From the NCBI GenBank assembly GCA_030149245.1, contig JASBRX010000016.1:62001-126000 (forward strand): 64,000 nucleotides of DNA. The letters are read 5' to 3'. The translations under genes were made by a program, and so were the position numbers. The notes beneath the pieces were generated by a model that had not been told where the DNA came from, made no database searches, and was given only the letters and a program-made list of their open reading frames with translations. Positions within the stretch are counted from its first letter, which is position 1; each line of letters opens with the position of its first letter. The DNA comes from Sphingomonas bacterium (GTDB lineage: Bacteria; Pseudomonadota; Alphaproteobacteria; Sphingomonadales; Sphingomonadaceae). Below are positions 35,322 through 43,546 of this stretch, piece after piece.

Positions 35322-35933
35322 ATGCTGAACGCCCTAGCCCTCAACTGCACGCTCAAGGCCGATGAGTCCGAGCGCTCCTCCACCGATGCGATGATCGCCG
35401 TCCTCGCCGACGCTTTCGCCAAGCAGGATGTCACGATTACCGAAACGGTCCGTGTCGCTGCGCTGAATATCAAGCCCGGCGTTTCGTCAGACGAGGGCGA
35501 AGGCGATGAATGGCCCGCACTGCGTGAACAGATTCTCGCCGCCGATATCCTGATCTTCGGCGGCCCGATCTGGATGGGTCAGATTTCGAGCATCGCCAAG
35601 CGCGTGCTCGAGCGGATGGACGCCTTCATCTCCGAAACCGACGATCAGGGGCGGATGCCGAGCTATAGCAAGGTCGCGGTCGCCGCCATCGTCGGCAATG
35701 AGGATGGCGCGCATTTCAGTTCGGCGCAGCTGTTTCAGGCGCTGAACGATGTCGGCTACACCATCCCCGCCGTCGCCGCCTGTTACTGGGTCGGCGAAGC
35801 GATGGGCTCGACCGACTTTCAGGACCTCGACAAGACCCCGAAGAAGGTCAAGGAAACCGCCGGGATGGTCGCGGGCAACGCCGCGCACCTCGCCGGTTTG
35901 CTCAAGGCCAAGCCCTATCCCGGCCAGGACTGA
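35322..35933 (+). CDS. Flavodoxin-like / NADPH-dependent FMN reductase family protein
   Basis: A 203-aa cytoplasmic protein (MLNALALNCTLKADESERSS). The flavodoxin-like fold is indicated by the first strand and phosphate loop NCTLKADESERSSTD, the FGGPIWMGQISSIAKRVLERMDAF flavin-binding loop around residue 85, and VAVAAIVGNEDGAHFSSAQL. It probably reduces quinones or flavins using NAD(P)H. It lies 35 nt after the M20 gene; the start is the first ATG that keeps the fold, with GGAG immediately before it rather than at ideal spacing. Confidence 0.85.
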   Translation: MLNALALNCTLKADESERSSTDAMIAVLADAFAKQDVTITETVRVAALNIKPGVSSDEGEGDEWPALREQILAADILIFGGPIWMGQISSIAKRVLERMDAFISETDDQGRMPSYSKVAVAAIVGNEDGAHFSSAQLFQALNDVGYTIPAVAACYWVGEAMGSTDFQDLDKTPKKVKETAGMVAGNAAHLAGLLKAKPYPGQD

Positions 35934-35936
35934 CGC

Positions 35937-36911
35937 TCACGGGATCAGCAGCGTCGCGCCCATCGTCTCCCCGGCGGCGATGGCACGATGCGCTTCCGCC
36001 GCGCCTTCGAGGGCATAGCGCCGCCCGATCTCGACCTGCAGCACGCCGCGCGCGACCAGATCAAATACCCGAGCCACGCCCGCGGCGCGTTCCTCGGGCG
36101 TCGCATAATAGTGATAGAGCGTCGGCCGCGTGACGAACAACGAGCCATGCTGGCTCAGCGTCCCCAGATTGACCCCGGTGACCGGCCCGCCGGCATTGCC
36201 GAAGCTGACGATCATCCCCCGCCGCGCGGTGGACTTGAGCGACGCTTCCCAAGTTGATCCGCCGACCCCGTCGAGCACCACCGGCACGCCTTCGCCCCCG
36301 GTGATCTCCCGCACCCGCGCGGCGATGTCTTCGTCCTTGTACTCGATGACATGATCCGCGCCGATCGCCCGCGCCCGCTCTGCCTTGTCCGCCGACCCGA
36401 CCGTTCCGATCACGGTCGCGCCGATATGCTTGAGCCACTGGACGATCAGTTGCCCGGTTGCCCCCGCAGCAGCGTGGACCAGCACCGTCATCCCCGGCTG
36501 CACCCGCGCGCAGCGTTCGATCAGATACTCCGCCGTGCAGCCCTTCAGCGTCACCGCCGCCGCCACGTCGAACCCGATGCCGTCCGGAATCGGCAACAGC
36601 GCATCGGCCGCCACATTGCGCGCGCTGGCATAGGCGCCCAGCGCGGGGCCATAGGTTGTCACGCGGTCACCCACGGCGAAGGCGCTGACGCCCTCCCCCA
36701 CCGCCTCGACCACGCCCGCCGCCTCGCTGCCCAGGCCGCTCGGCAACGGCACCGGATACAGGCCCGAACGGTGATAGGTGTCGATGAAGTTCAGCCCCAC
36801 CGCCTCATGCCGCACCCGCACCTCGCCCGGGCCCGGCGGGGGCAGATCGACCTCGACCCACTCGATCACTTCGGGTCCGCCGGTCGTCCGGATCACTGCC
36901 TGCCGCGCCAT
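35937..36911 (-). CDS. Quinone oxidoreductase, zinc-independent MDR family
   Basis: A 324-aa protein (MARQAVIRTTGGPEVIEWVEV) with the QOR/zeta-crystallin layout: GLNFIDTYHRSGLYP near residue 40, no zinc-ligand cysteines, NADPH-binding VHAAAGATGQLIVQWLKHIGATVIGTVGS at about 140-170, and SFGNAGGPVTG. It reduces quinones by one- or two-electron transfer with NADPH. It converges with the flavodoxin-like gene, stop to stop 3 nt apart, and is divergent from the aldehyde dehydrogenase gene. Confidence 0.95.
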   Translation of the reverse strand: MARQAVIRTTGGPEVIEWVEVDLPPPGPGEVRVRHEAVGLNFIDTYHRSGLYPVPLPSGLGSEAAGVVEAVGEGVSAFAVGDRVTTYGPALGAYASARNVAADALLPIPDGIGFDVAAAVTLKGCTAEYLIERCARVQPGMTVLVHAAAGATGQLIVQWLKHIGATVIGTVGSADKAERARAIGADHVIEYKDEDIAARVREITGGEGVPVVLDGVGGSTWEASLKSTARRGMIVSFGNAGGPVTGVNLGTLSQHGSLFVTRPTLYHYYATPEERAAGVARVFDLVARGVLQVEIGRRYALEGAAEAHRAIAAGETMGATLLIP

Positions 36912-37000
36912 CGCTTCATCTCCAGTTTCAGGTTGCAACCAATGCCCCCGCCCGCCAAATAAGCCTCCATACCCGAACCTCAAATTTTTCGGAGATCAGG

Positions 37001-38425
37001 ATGCGCAGCTATCTCAAACACTATATCGGTGGCCAATGGGTCAAAAGCGAGGGCGGCACTGTCCATCAAGTCATTGATCCCGCTACCGAATCTGCCACCA
37101 CCGAAATCACTTTGGGGTCTCAGGCCGATGTCGACAAGGCCGTCGCCGCAGCCAAGGCCGCGTTCGAAACCTTCAGCCGCACCAGCGTCGAGGAGCGTCT
37201 CGCGCTGATCGATCGCGTCATCGCCGAGTACAAGGCACGCATGGACGACATGGCACAGGCGATCAGCGCCGAGATGGGCGCGCCGCTCAGCCTCGCCAAG
37301 ACCGCGCAGGTCGGCTCGGGCATCGGCCATCTGATGTCCGCCGCGCGCGCGCTCAAGGAGTTTCAGTTCGAGGAGGCGATCGGCAACAGCCTGGTCGTGC
37401 ATGAGCCGATCGGTGTGGTCGCGATGATCACCCCCTGGAACTGGCCGCTCAACCAGATCGTGTCCAAGGTCGCCCCCGCGCTCGCCGCTGGTTGCACCAT
37501 GATCCTCAAGCCCAGTGAGGAAGCGCCGAGCTGCGCCGCGATCTTTGCCGAGGTGATGGACGCAGCGGGCGTGCCTGCTGGCGTGTTCAACCTCGTCAAC
37601 GGCGACGGCCCCGGCGTCGGCACCGCGCTCAGCAAGCACAAGGGCGTCGACATGGTGAGCTTCACCGGATCGACCCGCGCAGGCATCGCGGTCGCCAAGA
37701 ACGCCGCCGACACGGTCAAGCGCGTGCATCAGGAACTGGGCGGCAAGTCGCCCTCGCTGATGCTGGAGGGGGCAGATGTCGCGGCGGCGGTGAAGGGCAC
37801 GTTGTTCAGCGTCCTGCTCAATTCGGGCCAGAGCTGTATCGCCCCCGCCCGCCTGCTCGTCCCCGCCGCGCTCGAAAAGGAAGCCGCCGCTGCCGCCGCC
37901 GAGGTGATGAAGGCGACGACCTGCGGCAATCCTGCCGAAGAGGGCCGCCATATCGGCCCGGTCGTCAACAAGACCCAGTGGGAGAAGATCCAGGGCCTGA
38001 TCCGCAAGGGGATGGAGGAAGGCGCGACGCTGGAGACCGGCGGCCCCGGCCGTCCCGACGGCATCGACACCGGCTATTTCGTCAAGCCCACGCTTTTTTC
38101 AGGCGTGCGCAACGACATGACGATCGCGCGCGAGGAAATCTTCGGTCCCGTCGTCACGATCATCCCTTATGACAGCGAGGAAGATGCTGTGCGCATCGCC
38201 AACGACACCGATTACGGCCTGTCGGCGGTCGTGTTCGGCAGCCCCGAAGCGGTCAAGCGCGTCGCTCCACGGCTGCGCGCCGGAATGGTCTATATCAATG
38301 GCGGCCAGCCCAATCCCGACCTGCCGTTCGGCGGCTACAAGCAGAGCGGCAATGGCCGTGAGCACGGCAAATATGGTCTCGCCGAATTCATGGAAGTGAA
38401 GGCGATGGTCGGCGCGCTGGCGTGA
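37001..38425 (+). CDS. NAD(P)-dependent aldehyde dehydrogenase family protein
   Basis: A 474-aa ALDH. The nucleotide-binding and catalytic motifs are visible: MITPWNWPLNQIVSKVAPALAAG, FTGSTRAGIAVA, general-base Glu in VHQELGGKSP, catalytic Cys in NSGQSCIAPARL and EEIFGPVVTI. The NSGQSC form occurs in broad-specificity aldehyde dehydrogenases; the substrate is not clear. GGAG precedes the ATG by about 8 nt. Confidence 0.95.
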   Translation: MRSYLKHYIGGQWVKSEGGTVHQVIDPATESATTEITLGSQADVDKAVAAAKAAFETFSRTSVEERLALIDRVIAEYKARMDDMAQAISAEMGAPLSLAKTAQVGSGIGHLMSAARALKEFQFEEAIGNSLVVHEPIGVVAMITPWNWPLNQIVSKVAPALAAGCTMILKPSEEAPSCAAIFAEVMDAAGVPAGVFNLVNGDGPGVGTALSKHKGVDMVSFTGSTRAGIAVAKNAADTVKRVHQELGGKSPSLMLEGADVAAAVKGTLFSVLLNSGQSCIAPARLLVPAALEKEAAAAAAEVMKATTCGNPAEEGRHIGPVVNKTQWEKIQGLIRKGMEEGATLETGGPGRPDGIDTGYFVKPTLFSGVRNDMTIAREEIFGPVVTIIPYDSEEDAVRIANDTDYGLSAVVFGSPEAVKRVAPRLRAGMVYINGGQPNPDLPFGGYKQSGNGREHGKYGLAEFMEVKAMVGALA

Positions 38426-38430
38426 TCCAG

Positions 38431-38598
38431 TTCCTCCCCTGAGCCTGCTCAGGGGAGGTGGCATTGCGAAGCAATGACGGAGGGGCCGCCCCGCAGAGGG
38501 CGGAATTTTGTCGAGCTGCTCACGGCTGTCTGCGCAGCCGCCCCTCCACCACTCGCTGCGCGAGCGGTCCCCCTCCCCCAGCGAGCTGGGGGAGGAAT
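38431..38598. repeat. Family A palindromic repeat, copy 5
   Basis: Begins 5 nt after the aldehyde dehydrogenase stop and ends 5 nt before the stop of the convergent zinc-ribbon gene. The left hairpin is CCCCTGAGC and complement, the right CCCCCAGC and complement. Same orientation as copy 1. Confidence 0.88.
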
Positions 38599-38602
38599 TG
38601 GC

Positions 38603-38968
38603 TCAGTCGAACAGCTCTTCCAGAAAGCTCTTCTTGCGCTTCTGCTTGTAATAGCGCGGGTCGTGGCCCTGATGGCCATATCCGCCGCCATAGCCCTGCT
38701 GCTGCGGATAGCCGCCCGGCTGCGGCCACGGGCTGCCCTGCGGCGGCATCGGCAGCTGGGGCGGCATCGGGGGTTGCGGTGCCTGCGGAGCGGCGGGTGC
38801 CTCACCGGCGCCGCTACGTTCGATGATCTTGTCGAGCTCGCCGCGATCCAGCCAGATACCCCGGCATTGCGGGCAGTAATCGATCTCGATCCCCTGCCGG
38901 TCGCTCATATGGAGGCCCACCTTGCACACGGGGCACAGCATTCCGGCAACGGCTTCGGGGGTACGCAT
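38603..38968 (-). CDS. TFIIB-type zinc-ribbon (zf-TFIIB) protein
   Basis: A 121-aa protein. Residues about 11-55 form a zinc ribbon with MLCPVCKVGL and DYCPQCRGIWLDRGELDKI (two CPxC knuckles), a common bacterial domain of unknown role. The remainder is a Pro/Gln/Gly/Tyr-rich low-complexity tail ending in a basic YYKQKRKKSFLEELFD, a possible docking motif. GAGAGGAG upstream supports the first ATG. Confidence 0.88.
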   Translation of the reverse strand: MRTPEAVAGMLCPVCKVGLHMSDRQGIEIDYCPQCRGIWLDRGELDKIIERSGAGEAPAAPQAPQPPMPPQLPMPPQGSPWPQPGGYPQQQGYGGGYGHQGHDPRYYKQKRKKSFLEELFD

Positions 38969-39024
38969 GATCTCTCCTCTCGTTGGTTCAATGGACAGCT
39001 AGGAACGCCTCGGGGCCTGCGCAA

Positions 39025-40797
39025 CTAGGCGACCGGCCAGACCCACAGGATCAGCGGCGTTCCCACCACCAGCACGATCAGCGACAATGGCGCACCCAGC
39101 CGCGCATAATCGCTGAAGCGATAGCCGCCCGGCCCCATTACCAGCGTGTTGCACTGGTGCCCGATCGGGGTCAGGAAATCGCACCCCGCACCGACGGCGG
39201 TCGCCATCAGGAACGCCTCCGGCCGCAGCCCCAAATCGCCCGCGAATGTGGCGGCGATCGGCGCCATCACCAGCACCGTCGCAGCGTTGTTGAGGAACGG
39301 CGTCACCGCCATCGCCGCCGCCATGATCAGCGCCACCGCGCCCCAGGGTGGCAGGCCCGCTGCGGTCGCGGACAGCCAGGTCCCGATAATCTCGGTCACC
39401 CCGGTACTGCGCAGCGTGTCGCTGACCGGGATCAATGCGCCGAGCATGATCAGGATCGGCCATTCGACATGGTCATAGGCTTCGCGCAGGGGGAGCGCGC
39501 CGAACAGCACCACCGCCGCCGCCGCCGCGAAGAAGGCGATCGTTACCGGCACCGCGCCCGTCGCGGTCGCCGCCATCGCTACCGCCAGCACCGCAATCGG
39601 CAACAGCCCCTTGCGCACGCTGCCCAGCCGCAGCTCGCGTTCGGCCAGCGGCAGCGCGCCCAGCTCGTTCAGCGTCCCCGGCAGCGCGCCCAACGGCCCC
39701 TGCAGCACGACCACATCGCCCGCACGGAACACGACGTTCGGCATGCGCCGCACGATCCGCTCGCCCCGCCGCGATACCGCGATCAGGTTGATGCCATAGC
39801 GCTGGCGCAGCATCAGCGATCCCGCAGTCCCGCCGACCAGCGGGGATCCGGGCCCAACCACCGCCTCGATCACCCCGATCTCATCGCCCTCGCCCGATTC
39901 GGGCGCTTCGCTGGTGCCGACGAAATCGAGCCGGTCGCGCGCAATCGCCCGCTCCAGGCTGTCCGGCGTGCCGCCCAGGATCAGGATATCGCCCTCGCGC
40001 AGCAGCATGTCGGGCCATGGCGTCGCGCGCACGCCGTTGCGCAGGAACATGGTGATCGCGACCTCATGGTCGTGCCGCTCGAGGAAATCGGCGACCCGCT
40101 CGTCCTTCGCCGCCGATTGCGCGACGATCTTGGCCTCGGTCGCATAGTCGTGGATGTCGAGCGCTTCGCCCATCGTCGGCGCGGCGCGGCGGTCCGCCGG
40201 CAACAGGCGATAGCCAAAGCGCAGGAAGATCAGCCCGACCAGGGTCAGCCCCAGCCCGACCGGCGCGTAATCGAACATGCCGAACGGCTGCCCGGTCATC
40301 TCCTCGCGCACGCGGCTGACGATGATGTTGGGCGAGGTGCCGATCAGCGTGATCAGCCCGCCGAGCAGCGACGCGAACGCCATCGGCATCAGGAACACGC
40401 TGGGCGAGCTGTTCGACTTCTTCGCCATCTGGAACGCGGCCGGCATCATCATCGCCAGCGCGCCGATATTCTTGACCAGTGCCGAACCGAAGCCAACGCT
40501 GGCGGACAGCAACAGCAATTGCGAGCGCACCCGCGTCACCCGTTTCTGCAACAGGCGCATCAGCTGCTCGATCACGCCCGACCGCTGCACGGCGCCCGAC
40601 AGCACCAGCGCCGATCCGACGATGATCACGATGTCGTCGGAAAAGCCCGAAAACGCGTTCTCCGGCGCGACGATGCCTGCCGCCACTGCCGCCAGCAGCG
40701 CCATGACCGCGACCACATCATAACGAAAGCGCCCCCACAGAAAGAGCGCCATCATGCCCACGAGCACGGCAATCGACAGGATTTGCGGTAACGTCAT
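39025..40797 (-). CDS. SLC13/DASS-type anion permease with two TrkA-C domains
   Basis: A 590-aa inner-membrane protein. Transmembrane segments flank a central cytoplasmic part of about 200 residues with two TrkA-C-like repeats (LREGDILILGGTPDSLERAI and FRAGDVVVLQGPLGALPGTL). The membrane halves hold the duplicated family motifs FASLLGGLITLIGTSPNIIVS and VGAGCDFLTPIGHQCNTLVMGPGGY. Relatives transport sulfate, dicarboxylates or other anions with Na+ or H+. Substrate not predictable; the TrkA-C parts suggest ligand gating. Confidence 0.93.
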   Translation of the reverse strand: MTLPQILSIAVLVGMMALFLWGRFRYDVVAVMALLAAVAAGIVAPENAFSGFSDDIVIIVGSALVLSGAVQRSGVIEQLMRLLQKRVTRVRSQLLLLSASVGFGSALVKNIGALAMMMPAAFQMAKKSNSSPSVFLMPMAFASLLGGLITLIGTSPNIIVSRVREEMTGQPFGMFDYAPVGLGLTLVGLIFLRFGYRLLPADRRAAPTMGEALDIHDYATEAKIVAQSAAKDERVADFLERHDHEVAITMFLRNGVRATPWPDMLLREGDILILGGTPDSLERAIARDRLDFVGTSEAPESGEGDEIGVIEAVVGPGSPLVGGTAGSLMLRQRYGINLIAVSRRGERIVRRMPNVVFRAGDVVVLQGPLGALPGTLNELGALPLAERELRLGSVRKGLLPIAVLAVAMAATATGAVPVTIAFFAAAAAVVLFGALPLREAYDHVEWPILIMLGALIPVSDTLRSTGVTEIIGTWLSATAAGLPPWGAVALIMAAAMAVTPFLNNAATVLVMAPIAATFAGDLGLRPEAFLMATAVGAGCDFLTPIGHQCNTLVMGPGGYRFSDYARLGAPLSLIVLVVGTPLILWVWPVA

Positions 40798-40870
40798 CTG
40801 GCCCCCATCCGCACATAACGCGACTGGAACGACCGGGTTGCGTCACCTCGCCATGTTGGCGACCATTATC

Positions 40871-41083
40871 TCAATGGACCGTGCCCACGGCGCGGTTGAC
40901 GCTCATCAGCACGATCAGCCGCTCGATCTGGCGCCAGCGGCAGAAATTGATGTGGTTGCCCAGGTCGCGGAACTTGTCCGCGCGCGCCGCCGCCTCCAGC
41001 CCCGCATCGGCGCCGAAAGCGCGGATCAGGTCCGCAGCGTCGAACACATGGGCACGGTCGGCGAGATAGGGGATGGGCGACAT
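40871..41083 (-). CDS. Small hypothetical protein, sphingomonad type
   Basis: A 70-aa protein (MSPIPYLADRAHVFDAADLI). AAGGAT-like AAGGATT lies 8 nt before the ATG on the minus strand. It is mostly helical with RDLGNHINFCRWRQIERLIVLMS near the end and no signal peptide. The clean ribosome site and compact size support a real gene; function unknown. Confidence 0.65.
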   Translation of the reverse strand: MSPIPYLADRAHVFDAADLIRAFGADAGLEAAARADKFRDLGNHINFCRWRQIERLIVLMSVNRAVGTVH

Positions 41084-41261
41084 CGATAATCCTTGCACAG
41101 TCTCGCGCGCCTGCACGCACCGCGCGTGCCAGCTTGCGCGGAATCGCACCGCACTGCGGGATGCGAGGGTAAATTGCTGGAAACCATAGGCGTTTTGCCC
41201 GTGCCACGCGTTTCGCGACGGGACAGTGGCGTCCCAGCACGGGACGTGGCATGGCGCGACC

Positions 41262-41447
41262 ATGAACCGCTCATCCAAACCCGCCCCCATCGCCGGCGGC
41301 GCGCTCCTCGCTTTGTCGCTGGTCGTCGGTACCGTCGTCGGGGTGCGGCAGGGACAGCCCTCGATCGGCTTCCTCGCCGGGCTCGGCATTGGCATCGCGC
41401 TGCTCGTCATCGTCGCGCTGATCGACCGGGTGCGCGGCAGCCGCTGA
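41262..41447 (+). CDS. Small two-helix membrane protein
   Basis: A 61-aa protein (MNRSSKPAPIAGGALLALSLV) with two predicted transmembrane helices separated by a short GVRQGQPS turn and ending in a basic DRVRGSR tail. It is divergent from the 70-aa gene and 38 nt upstream of the next gene. No known domain; the start is the ATG that gives a normal positively charged N-terminus. Confidence 0.6.
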   Translation: MNRSSKPAPIAGGALLALSLVVGTVVGVRQGQPSIGFLAGLGIGIALLVIVALIDRVRGSR

Positions 41448-41485
41448 GACTTGCGGGCGTCATAGTCACGTGCGACGGTCACGAG

Positions 41486-42271
41486 ATGCTGACCTCACTC
41501 CTGTCGCTCTCCGCCATCGCCGCGTCGCCGGTTCAGGCTGACCCGCCGCTCACGCCGCTGGGGAAATGGCAGGTCAATTGGGGCGATACCAACTGCCTCG
41601 CGATGCAGAATTACGGCGATGCGTCCGCGCCGATCACCTTCGGGTTTAAGCCTTCGCTGAACGGCGACGTGATCCGCATGATCATCACGCGCAAGGGCCC
41701 CTATCAGAACGCCGCCCATTTTCCGATCACGCTGGGCGATGTGAAAACCACCGCACTCGGGTTCCGGCCCCCCAAGACGAACCGCGAGATGTTCTGGATC
41801 AACATCCCCCGCGCGGATTTCGACCGGCTCGCGACCCTCCCAGCTGTCGCAATCAAAGGACGTCGGCTCGATTTCAGCCTGTCGACCTCAGGGTTCGCTG
41901 CCGCAACTCGGGCGCTCGACACCTGCAACAAGAACCTGCGCGCGCACTGGAATGCGGATGAGGCAGGGCTGGCGCGCATCGGCACCATGTCCGCCCCGCT
42001 GGTCGCACCCGCACGGCTGGTATCGTCGCAAGACTATCCCGGCCAGGCAATTTTCGAGGGCCGCGACGGGACGACCGGCGTCTCGCTGCTGATCGATGAA
42101 CAGGGCGTGCTCAAGGACTGCGTCGTCGAACAGGCGAGCGGTGTTGCGACGCTGGACGCGCAAACCTGCATCCTGTTCCAGACGCGCGGCAAATTCTCGG
42201 CCGCCAAGGACAAGGACGGCAAGCCAGTCAAAAGCCGGCTGTTTTACCGTTTTCGCTGGAAGACCGGCTGA
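41486..42271 (+). CDS. Secreted protein with TonB-C-like domain
   Basis: A 261-aa protein with a short signal peptide (MLTSLLSLSAIAASPVQA). Two parts are visible: an N-terminal beta-rich region (GKWQVNWGDTNCLAMQNYGD) and a C-terminal stretch from about residue 170 (ARLVSSQDYPGQAIFEGRDG, then VSLLIDEQGVLKDCVVEQASG) that reads like a TonB C-terminal/energy-transducer domain without an N-terminal anchor. Paired Cys residues suggest disulfides in the periplasm. Function unknown. Confidence 0.75.
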   Translation: MLTSLLSLSAIAASPVQADPPLTPLGKWQVNWGDTNCLAMQNYGDASAPITFGFKPSLNGDVIRMIITRKGPYQNAAHFPITLGDVKTTALGFRPPKTNREMFWINIPRADFDRLATLPAVAIKGRRLDFSLSTSGFAAATRALDTCNKNLRAHWNADEAGLARIGTMSAPLVAPARLVSSQDYPGQAIFEGRDGTTGVSLLIDEQGVLKDCVVEQASGVATLDAQTCILFQTRGKFSAAKDKDGKPVKSRLFYRFRWKTG

Positions 42272-42280
42272 CCGAAGGGC

Positions 42281-42901
42281 TCACACCAGCGCGCGGTGCA
42301 TCCACACCACGCGGCCCACCACCTCGATCGCATGCAGCGGCACAATCTCGCGCCCGTAATCCGGGTTGTCGCTGGCCAGCTCAACCTCGCTGCCCATCAC
42401 GCGCAGCCGCTTGACCGACAGCAACCCCTCGCGGCGGAACACATGGATCGCTGGGCGCGGCCCCGGCACCCGCCGCGCACCATCGACCAGGATCTCGTCG
42501 CCATCGCATAGGGTCGGCTCCATCGACGCGCCCTCGACCCGGATCGTCGACGCCATGTCCGCCCGCACGCCCAGCCGCCGCAGGAGTGCCGGGTCGAGCA
42601 GCAGCGGGCTTGTCCGCTCGCTCTCGACCACCCGGCCGCGCCCCGCCGCCGCCCCGGCATCGACCCGCGCCACCGCCACCAGCCCCTCGACCAGCGGCCC
42701 GCCCAGCGCCGCATCGCTGACCCCCAGATAGCGCGCCAGCCGCCGCCGATCGCCCTCAGCCAGCACCCGCGGGCTGCCCCGCGTCACGAACTGCTGCAGA
42801 TAGGCGGCGTTGCGCCCGATCAGCCGCGACAGCTCCGCCAGCGACGCCCCCCGCGCCGCCGCCGCCTGCGCCAATGCGCGCCGCTGCTCATCCGATTCCA
42901 T
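42281..42901 (-). CDS. XRE-type HTH repressor with S24 (LexA-like) peptidase domain
   Basis: A 206-aa protein. The N-terminus (LAELSRLIGRNAAYLQQFVTRG) is a lambda-repressor-like HTH. From about residue 117 an S24 domain follows with the Ser-Lys dyad: Ser126 in VEGASMEPTLCDGDEILVD and Lys164 in LLSVKRLRV. Ala86-Gly87 is a possible self-cleavage bond, although slightly further from the Ser than in LexA. It is divergent from two small genes, and a LexA-type box lies in the shared promoter, so a damage-responsive switch is plausible. Confidence 0.88.
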   Translation of the reverse strand: MESDEQRRALAQAAAARGASLAELSRLIGRNAAYLQQFVTRGSPRVLAEGDRRRLARYLGVSDAALGGPLVEGLVAVARVDAGAAAGRGRVVESERTSPLLLDPALLRRLGVRADMASTIRVEGASMEPTLCDGDEILVDGARRVPGPRPAIHVFRREGLLSVKRLRVMGSEVELASDNPDYGREIVPLHAIEVVGRVVWMHRALV

Positions 42902-42947
42902 ATCCCATCCATAGTCGCAGGATTTTTCCTAGACAAGTTGGAAATGA

Positions 42948-42962
42948 GAACATCTAAAGAAC
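42948..42962. promoter_or_regulatory. Candidate LexA/S24 repressor box between divergent genes
   Basis: GAAC-ATCTAAA-GAAC, followed by ATATGA, lies 40 nt before the start of the 64-aa gene and 47 nt from the start of the S24 repressor. It fits the alphaproteobacterial SOS box and closely resembles the one at 2567. The palindrome AGGATTTTTCCT at 42919-42930 is a second possible operator. Confidence 0.55.
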
Positions 42963-43002
42963 ATATGAGTCGGGGAGCGGCCCCGCGAGTCGAGGAAGGA
43001 CA

Positions 43003-43197
43003 ATGGCAATTTTGGGAAGGATCGAGCGGTATCTGCGGCAAACCGGCATGCCGCGCACCAAATTCGGGCGGCTGGCGGTCAACGATCCGCGGCTGGTGGA
43101 TGACCTGCGCAAGGGCCGCGATCCCGGCCCGGAGCTGTGCGCGCGGATCGAGGCGCAACTGGCGCGCCCCGCGCCGACGCCGGAGGCAGGGCGATGA
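43003..43197 (+). CDS. Small HTH-like protein divergent from the S24 repressor
   Basis: A 64-aa basic protein (MAILGRIERYLRQTGMPRTK). GMPRTKFGRLAVNDPRLVDDLRKGRDPGPELCARI reads as the helix-turn-helix of a minimal Cro/XRE-like protein. GAGGAAGGA lies 4 nt before the ATG. Its stop overlaps the next start by 4 bp (ATGA). It probably competes with or assists the divergent repressor; that is inference. Confidence 0.72.
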   Translation: MAILGRIERYLRQTGMPRTKFGRLAVNDPRLVDDLRKGRDPGPELCARIEAQLARPAPTPEAGR

Positions 43198-43508
43198 GCT
43201 GCGGTCCCGATGCCGGCGTGCTGCTCGAACGCGCGCTGCTCCGCCACGCCGCGCTGCGCGGGGTCGACCTGTCGATCGTCTCCGCCAGCTGGACGCGCTG
43301 GGCCAGCGCGACCTTTGCCGGCGCGCGCCACGACCTGCTCCTCTCCGCTACCCCTTCCCCGGCGCTGGACGCGTGGATCGCCGACCTGCCCGAGGCGGAG
43401 TTTGCGCTACGCGGCCATCTGGTCGCGGACCTGACGGTGGAGTCGCATAGCCGCGTCGGCGACCGCGTCGAGCTGAGAATCGGCGTGCTGACGGTCGAAG
43501 AGCGGTGA
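43194..43508 (+). CDS. Small hypothetical protein coupled to the HTH gene
   Basis: A 104-aa protein (MSCGPDAGVLLERALLRHAAL) with no signal peptide or recognised domain; a helix is followed by beta-rich sequence (SIVSASWTRWASATFAGARHDL and LVADLTVESHSRVGDRVELRIGVLTVEER). It overlaps the upstream small HTH gene by 4 bp, so translation is coupled. A palindromic hairpin follows 8 nt after the stop. Confidence 0.72.
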   Translation: MSCGPDAGVLLERALLRHAALRGVDLSIVSASWTRWASATFAGARHDLLLSATPSPALDAWIADLPEAEFALRGHLVADLTVESHSRVGDRVELRIGVLTVEER

Positions 43509-43516
43509 CTTCACTT

Positions 43517-43537
43517 CCCCTCCCTGAAAGGGAGGGG
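43517..43537. terminator. Family C hairpin, likely bidirectional terminator
   Basis: CCCCTCCCT pairs with AGGGAGGGG around GAA, between two convergent genes ending at 43508 (+) and 43547 (-). The same arm sequence bounds the longer element at 54672-54819. A weak T-rich tail exists only on the minus side. Confidence 0.5.
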
Positions 43538-43546
43538 TAGCAAAAC

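Noticed and set aside
42281..43508. Prophage remnant
   Set aside because: Only a repressor and two small genes are present; no integrase, att site or phage structural gene nearby.
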